Below, in pieces: positions 23,123-25,886 of a DNA stretch of 25,886 nt (position 1 is its first letter; each line of letters opens with the position of its first letter). Below the pieces are notes generated by a model, which saw nothing but the letters and a program-made list of their open reading frames with translations, did no database searches and had not been told where the DNA came from. Source of the stretch: JALJPB01 sp963933115. Lineage in GTDB: Bacteria > Pseudomonadota > Gammaproteobacteria > Enterobacterales > Alteromonadaceae. The stretch covers positions 1 to 25,886 of the forward strand of contig CAWVSL010000041.1 in the NCBI GenBank assembly GCA_963933115.1. Direction: 5' to 3'. The position numbers and the translations under genes are program-made.

Positions 23123-24778
23123 GTGGACAAAATCTGGTTAGAAAAAAGTTATCCCCCTGGAGTTCCATTTGATATTGACCCCGATAAATATGCCTCCCTT
23201 GTTGATATGTTTAATAAATATACCCAGGTTTATAGTGAAAGAACTGCTTTTATTAATATGGGTGCGGAAATTAGTTACACTGAGCTTGCTGAACAATCAC
23301 AAGCTTTTGCCGCTTATTTACAACAAGAATTAGGTTTAGTTAAAGGCGACAAGTTTGCCATTATGATACCTAATACTCTGCAATACCCTATTGCCTTATT
23401 TGGTGCACTAATTGCCGGCCTCACTGTCGTCAATGTTAATCCTTTATACACCGCTCGTGAATTAGAGCACCAATTAAAAGACTCTGGTGCTAAAGCTATT
23501 GTAATTATTGAAAATTTTGCTCATACCCTTGAGTCTATTATCAATAAAACACCGATTGAACATGTGGTGCTAACGTCACTGGGTGATCGTCTTGGTTTAG
23601 TTAAAGGAACACTAGTTAATACGGTTGTTAAATACGTTAAAAAAATGGTGCCAGCGTTTAATTTACCTAAGACGGTAAGATTTAATGCTGTTTTGGCTAA
23701 AGGTAAAAATATGACTTTTTCACCGGTGGTTTTAAAAGGTGAAGATCTTGCTTTCTTGCAATATACCGGCGGCACCACAGGGGTTTCTAAAGGTGCGATG
23801 CTTTCTCATCGCAATATGGTCGCCAATTTAGAACAAGCTAAAGCCGCTATTAAACCTTTGTTAGAAGAAGGTAATGAATTAGTAGTGACCGCATTGCCGC
23901 TTTATCATATTTTTGCCTTAACGGCTAATTGCTTGACATTTATTACACTTGGGGGGACTAATTTATTAATTACCAACCCTCGTGATATGCCTGCGTTTAT
24001 CAAAGAGTTAGCGAAATATCCTTTCACCGCAATTACGGGTGTAAATACCTTATTTAACGGATTATTAAATACGGTAGGCTTTAAAGATCTCGACTTTAGT
24101 CACTTAAGAATGGCTATGGGTGGCGGAATGGCGGTACAACGACCCGTTGCAGAGCGTTGGCAGCAAGTGACATCAATTGAATTACTTGAAGGTTATGGTT
24201 TAACTGAATGTTCGCCGTTGGTAACATTAAGTCCATATAATCAAGAAGTTTATAATGGCAGTATAGGACTTCCTGCTTCATCAACGGATATACGAATTGT
24301 AAAAGATGATGGCACAGATGCTCAAATTGGTGAAGCGGGTGAAATGTGGGTTAAAGGGCCACAGGTCATGGTTGGCTATTACAATCGTCAAGAAGCGACA
24401 GATGAAATTTTAAAAGATGGTTGGTTAGCGACAGGTGATGTTGCCACTATGGATGAGGGTGGGTTTTTTAAAATAGTCGATCGCAAAAAAGATATGATCA
24501 TCGTCTCAGGTTTTAATGTGTTTCCCAATGAGATTGAAGAAGTTGTTATGATGCATGAGGGGGTATTAGAAGTTGCGGCTATTGGCGTCCCTAATGATTT
24601 TTCTGGTGAATTGGTGAAGATATTTGTGGTGAAAAAAGATGAAAGTCTGGATGAAAAATCGCTAATTGATCATTGCCGTAAAAACTTGACCAATTATAAA
24701 GTGCCTAAACTAATAGAATTTAGAGACGAGCTGCCTAAAACGAATGTAGGTAAAATTTTACGCAGAGAATTGCGTTAA
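23123..24778 (+). CDS. fadD: FadD, long-chain-fatty-acid-CoA ligase
   Basis: 551 aa from the GTG at 23123, giving MDKIWLEKSYPPGVP, which matches the start of E. coli FadD. An ATG at 23108 would add five residues, but its own codons supply the GAGGA SD for the GTG. It activates fatty acids to acyl-CoA through acyl-AMP at the inner membrane for beta-oxidation or lipid synthesis. ATP/AMP motif YTGGTTGVSKG is at about 214-224, YGLTECSP near 390, and the signature DRKKDMIIVSGFNVFPNEIEE and C-terminal KVPKLIEF...NVGKILRREL with the catalytic Lys. The closing REL is about ten residues shorter than in E. coli. Confidence 0.96.
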   Translation: MDKIWLEKSYPPGVPFDIDPDKYASLVDMFNKYTQVYSERTAFINMGAEISYTELAEQSQAFAAYLQQELGLVKGDKFAIMIPNTLQYPIALFGALIAGLTVVNVNPLYTARELEHQLKDSGAKAIVIIENFAHTLESIINKTPIEHVVLTSLGDRLGLVKGTLVNTVVKYVKKMVPAFNLPKTVRFNAVLAKGKNMTFSPVVLKGEDLAFLQYTGGTTGVSKGAMLSHRNMVANLEQAKAAIKPLLEEGNELVVTALPLYHIFALTANCLTFITLGGTNLLITNPRDMPAFIKELAKYPFTAITGVNTLFNGLLNTVGFKDLDFSHLRMAMGGGMAVQRPVAERWQQVTSIELLEGYGLTECSPLVTLSPYNQEVYNGSIGLPASSTDIRIVKDDGTDAQIGEAGEMWVKGPQVMVGYYNRQEATDEILKDGWLATGDVATMDEGGFFKIVDRKKDMIIVSGFNVFPNEIEEVVMMHEGVLEVAAIGVPNDFSGELVKIFVVKKDESLDEKSLIDHCRKNLTNYKVPKLIEFRDELPKTNVGKILRRELR

Positions 24779-24802
24779 TAAAATGAAAGACTATTCGTAA
24801 AG

Positions 24803-24839
24803 AGATGTTTCACTTGAACAGAGCGAAACATCTTTTTTT
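24803..24839 (+). terminator. fadD intrinsic terminator
   Basis: AGATGTTTC (24803-24811) and GAAACATCT (24825-24833) form a 9-bp stem followed by a run of seven T (24833-24839), 25 nt after the fadD stop. Its T run touches the stop codon of the convergent yciK gene. Confidence 0.92.
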
Positions 24840-25575
24840 ATTGAGCCTTTAACGTTTGTCCATTCACTTCAAGACTATCATCACTCATTAAATAAACATA
24901 CAGTGGCATAATATCAGCCGGTACTGCTAATATGTTTTTATCTTCAGCAGGAAAAGCACTGGCGCGCATATTGGTTTTTGTAGCCCCAGGATTAATGGCA
25001 TTAGTGCGTAATGAGGTGTTTTCATATTCATCAGCAATAACCTGCATCATTCCTTCAGTAGCAAATTTAGATATACTATAGGGCCCCCAGAAAGCCTTTC
25101 CTTGATTTCCCACTCCTGATGAAGTGAATACCACGGAAGCATTTTTAGCTAAAAGCAGTGTCGGAATAAGCGATTGAGCAATTAAATATTGCGCGGTAAC
25201 ATTAACTTTTATTACTTCATTAAATATTTCTTCATGTATTTGAGTAAAAGGGCTTAACTCACCTAACATAGAGGCATTTAATAACAGTCCATCTAACTGA
25301 CCAAATTGCTCACCAATCGTGGCAGACATATCAATATAGTTTTGTTTAGTGGCGCCTTTTAAATCGAGTGGTATAATTGCTGGCTCTTTGCTCCCTTGAA
25401 GCATTATTTCATCGTAAACAGCCTCTAGTTTTTTAACAGTTTTTCCCAATAATATAACCGTAGCACCTAATTTTGCATAACTTAATGCAGCTTGCCGGCC
25501 AATACCATCGCCGGCACCTGTCACTAGGATATTTTTACCAGCTAAGCAATTTTCTTTTATTTGATAGTCGAACAT
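24838..25575 (-). CDS. yciK: YciK-family SDR oxidoreductase
   Basis: 245 aa. Classical SDR with cofactor motif TGAGDGIG (19-26), catalytic Ser in FTSSGVG (150-156), Tyr166 and Lys170 (WGPYSISKFATEGMMQV) and INPGATKTNMRASAFPAED, closely resembling E. coli YciK. The usual NAG motif reads NAS (100-102), as a conservative variant. The substrate is not established in the family. ATG start at 25575; no strong SD. Convergent with fadD. The upstream region has two AGTTAACT palindromes. Confidence 0.9.
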   Translation of the reverse strand: MFDYQIKENCLAGKNILVTGAGDGIGRQAALSYAKLGATVILLGKTVKKLEAVYDEIMLQGSKEPAIIPLDLKGATKQNYIDMSATIGEQFGQLDGLLLNASMLGELSPFTQIHEEIFNEVIKVNVTAQYLIAQSLIPTLLLAKNASVVFTSSGVGNQGKAFWGPYSISKFATEGMMQVIADEYENTSLRTNAINPGATKTNMRASAFPAEDKNILAVPADIMPLYVYLMSDDSLEVNGQTLKAQ

Positions 25576-25874
25576 TTTCGTTTCAGTTTTAGTTCTAAAA
25601 GTTAACTAATTCTACTCTTTAGCCAGTTAACTGACGAGTAAATTCCTTAATTTGTAGTTAAAAAAATAAAATAAACCGCTAGAGGCCTAAATAGGGTTAG
25701 TAAATTATTAAATATTAGTTTAAATTTAAATGGTCTAACAAGCTGCTCGTAAGTAATATTTATGCATTATGCATGATTTTTTGTTAATTCCACCACCTAT
25801 TGTAAAAGTAAAAACTCCCATAAATAAAGCGTAAATATATAATAAATATAAATTTAATCAATAGATTAGTCCTT
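25576..25874. other. AT-rich intergenic region between divergent genes
   Basis: Carries the start region of yciK (minus) and of the next plus-strand gene. I see two copies of the palindrome AGTTAACT (25600-25607 and 25625-25632, 25 bp apart) close to yciK, and a tandem ATGCAT-T-ATGCAT near 25762. No gene or RNA recognised; no confident promoter call. Confidence 0.4.
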
Positions 25875-25880
25875 GGGGAG
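25875..25880 (+). promoter_or_regulatory. Ribosome binding site of a gene starting beyond the window
   Basis: GGGGAG followed by ATAAAA at the very end of the window. Spacing predicts a plus-strand start codon within one to three bases of the right edge. Confidence 0.5.
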
Positions 25881-25886
25881 ATAAAA

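Noticed and set aside
1..25886. CRISPR, insertion sequence, prophage, tRNA or rRNA
   Set aside because: None seen: no repeat-spacer array, transposase, integrase or recognisable RNA gene on either strand.

Overview
The window looks like chromosomal DNA of a marine, Colwellia-like gammaproteobacterium (Alteromonadales). The DNA is AT-rich throughout. YoaA, TsaB, FadD, YciK and the His enzymes read as close relatives of the enterobacterial proteins, and no mobile element, tRNA, rRNA or CRISPR array was seen. The organism assignment is an inference from protein character and gene neighbourhood, not from a database search.

Layout. (1) About 0.3-8.5 kb, minus strand: an ECF sigma factor/ChrR zinc anti-sigma pair (rpoE-chrR), then phrB photolyase, an NTF2-like protein, an SDR, an FAD oxidoreductase, a DUF1365 protein and a Cfa-family lipid methyltransferase. 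This gene set matches the singlet-oxygen/photo-oxidative stress regulon known for RpoE-ChrR in Rhodobacter. A stand-alone Lon N-terminal-domain gene lies upstream of rpoE and reads in the same direction. (2) About 8.5-8.76 kb: a divergent control region. (3) 8.76-11.3 kb: a plus-strand TIGR01777/YfcH-type epimerase, facing a minus-strand trio with overlapping ends (DUF2878 membrane protein, chalcone-isomerase-like protein, DUF3833 lipoprotein). (4) 11.4-17.5 kb, minus strand: histidine operon hisL-hisG-hisD-hisC-hisB-hisH-hisA with a clear leader peptide and attenuator. It stops after hisA; hisF and hisIE are absent from the window. (5) 17.7-24.8 kb, plus strand: a small unknown gene, yoaA helicase, tsaB, a small unknown gene coupled to an M50-like membrane protease, an alpha/beta hydrolase and fadD. 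(6) 24.8-25.6 kb, minus strand: yciK-type SDR. The window ends just after what looks like the ribosome binding site of another plus-strand gene.

The main discovery is regulatory. By eye, the motif TGATC-N16/17-CGTA (the promoter shape expected for this sigma-factor group) occurs exactly four times in the window, all between 5.1 and 8.73 kb and all correctly oriented. The sites are in front of rpoE, in front of the YfcH-type gene, inside the 3' part of phrB (reading toward the lipid genes), and in the divergent region in front of a transcript of about 80 nt that ends at a textbook intrinsic terminator. The last is a strong candidate for an unrecognised stress-induced small RNA. The Cfa-like enzyme also lacks two residues of the classical cyclopropane synthase site, so this island may make a different modified lipid, for example a methylated or furan-type acyl chain.
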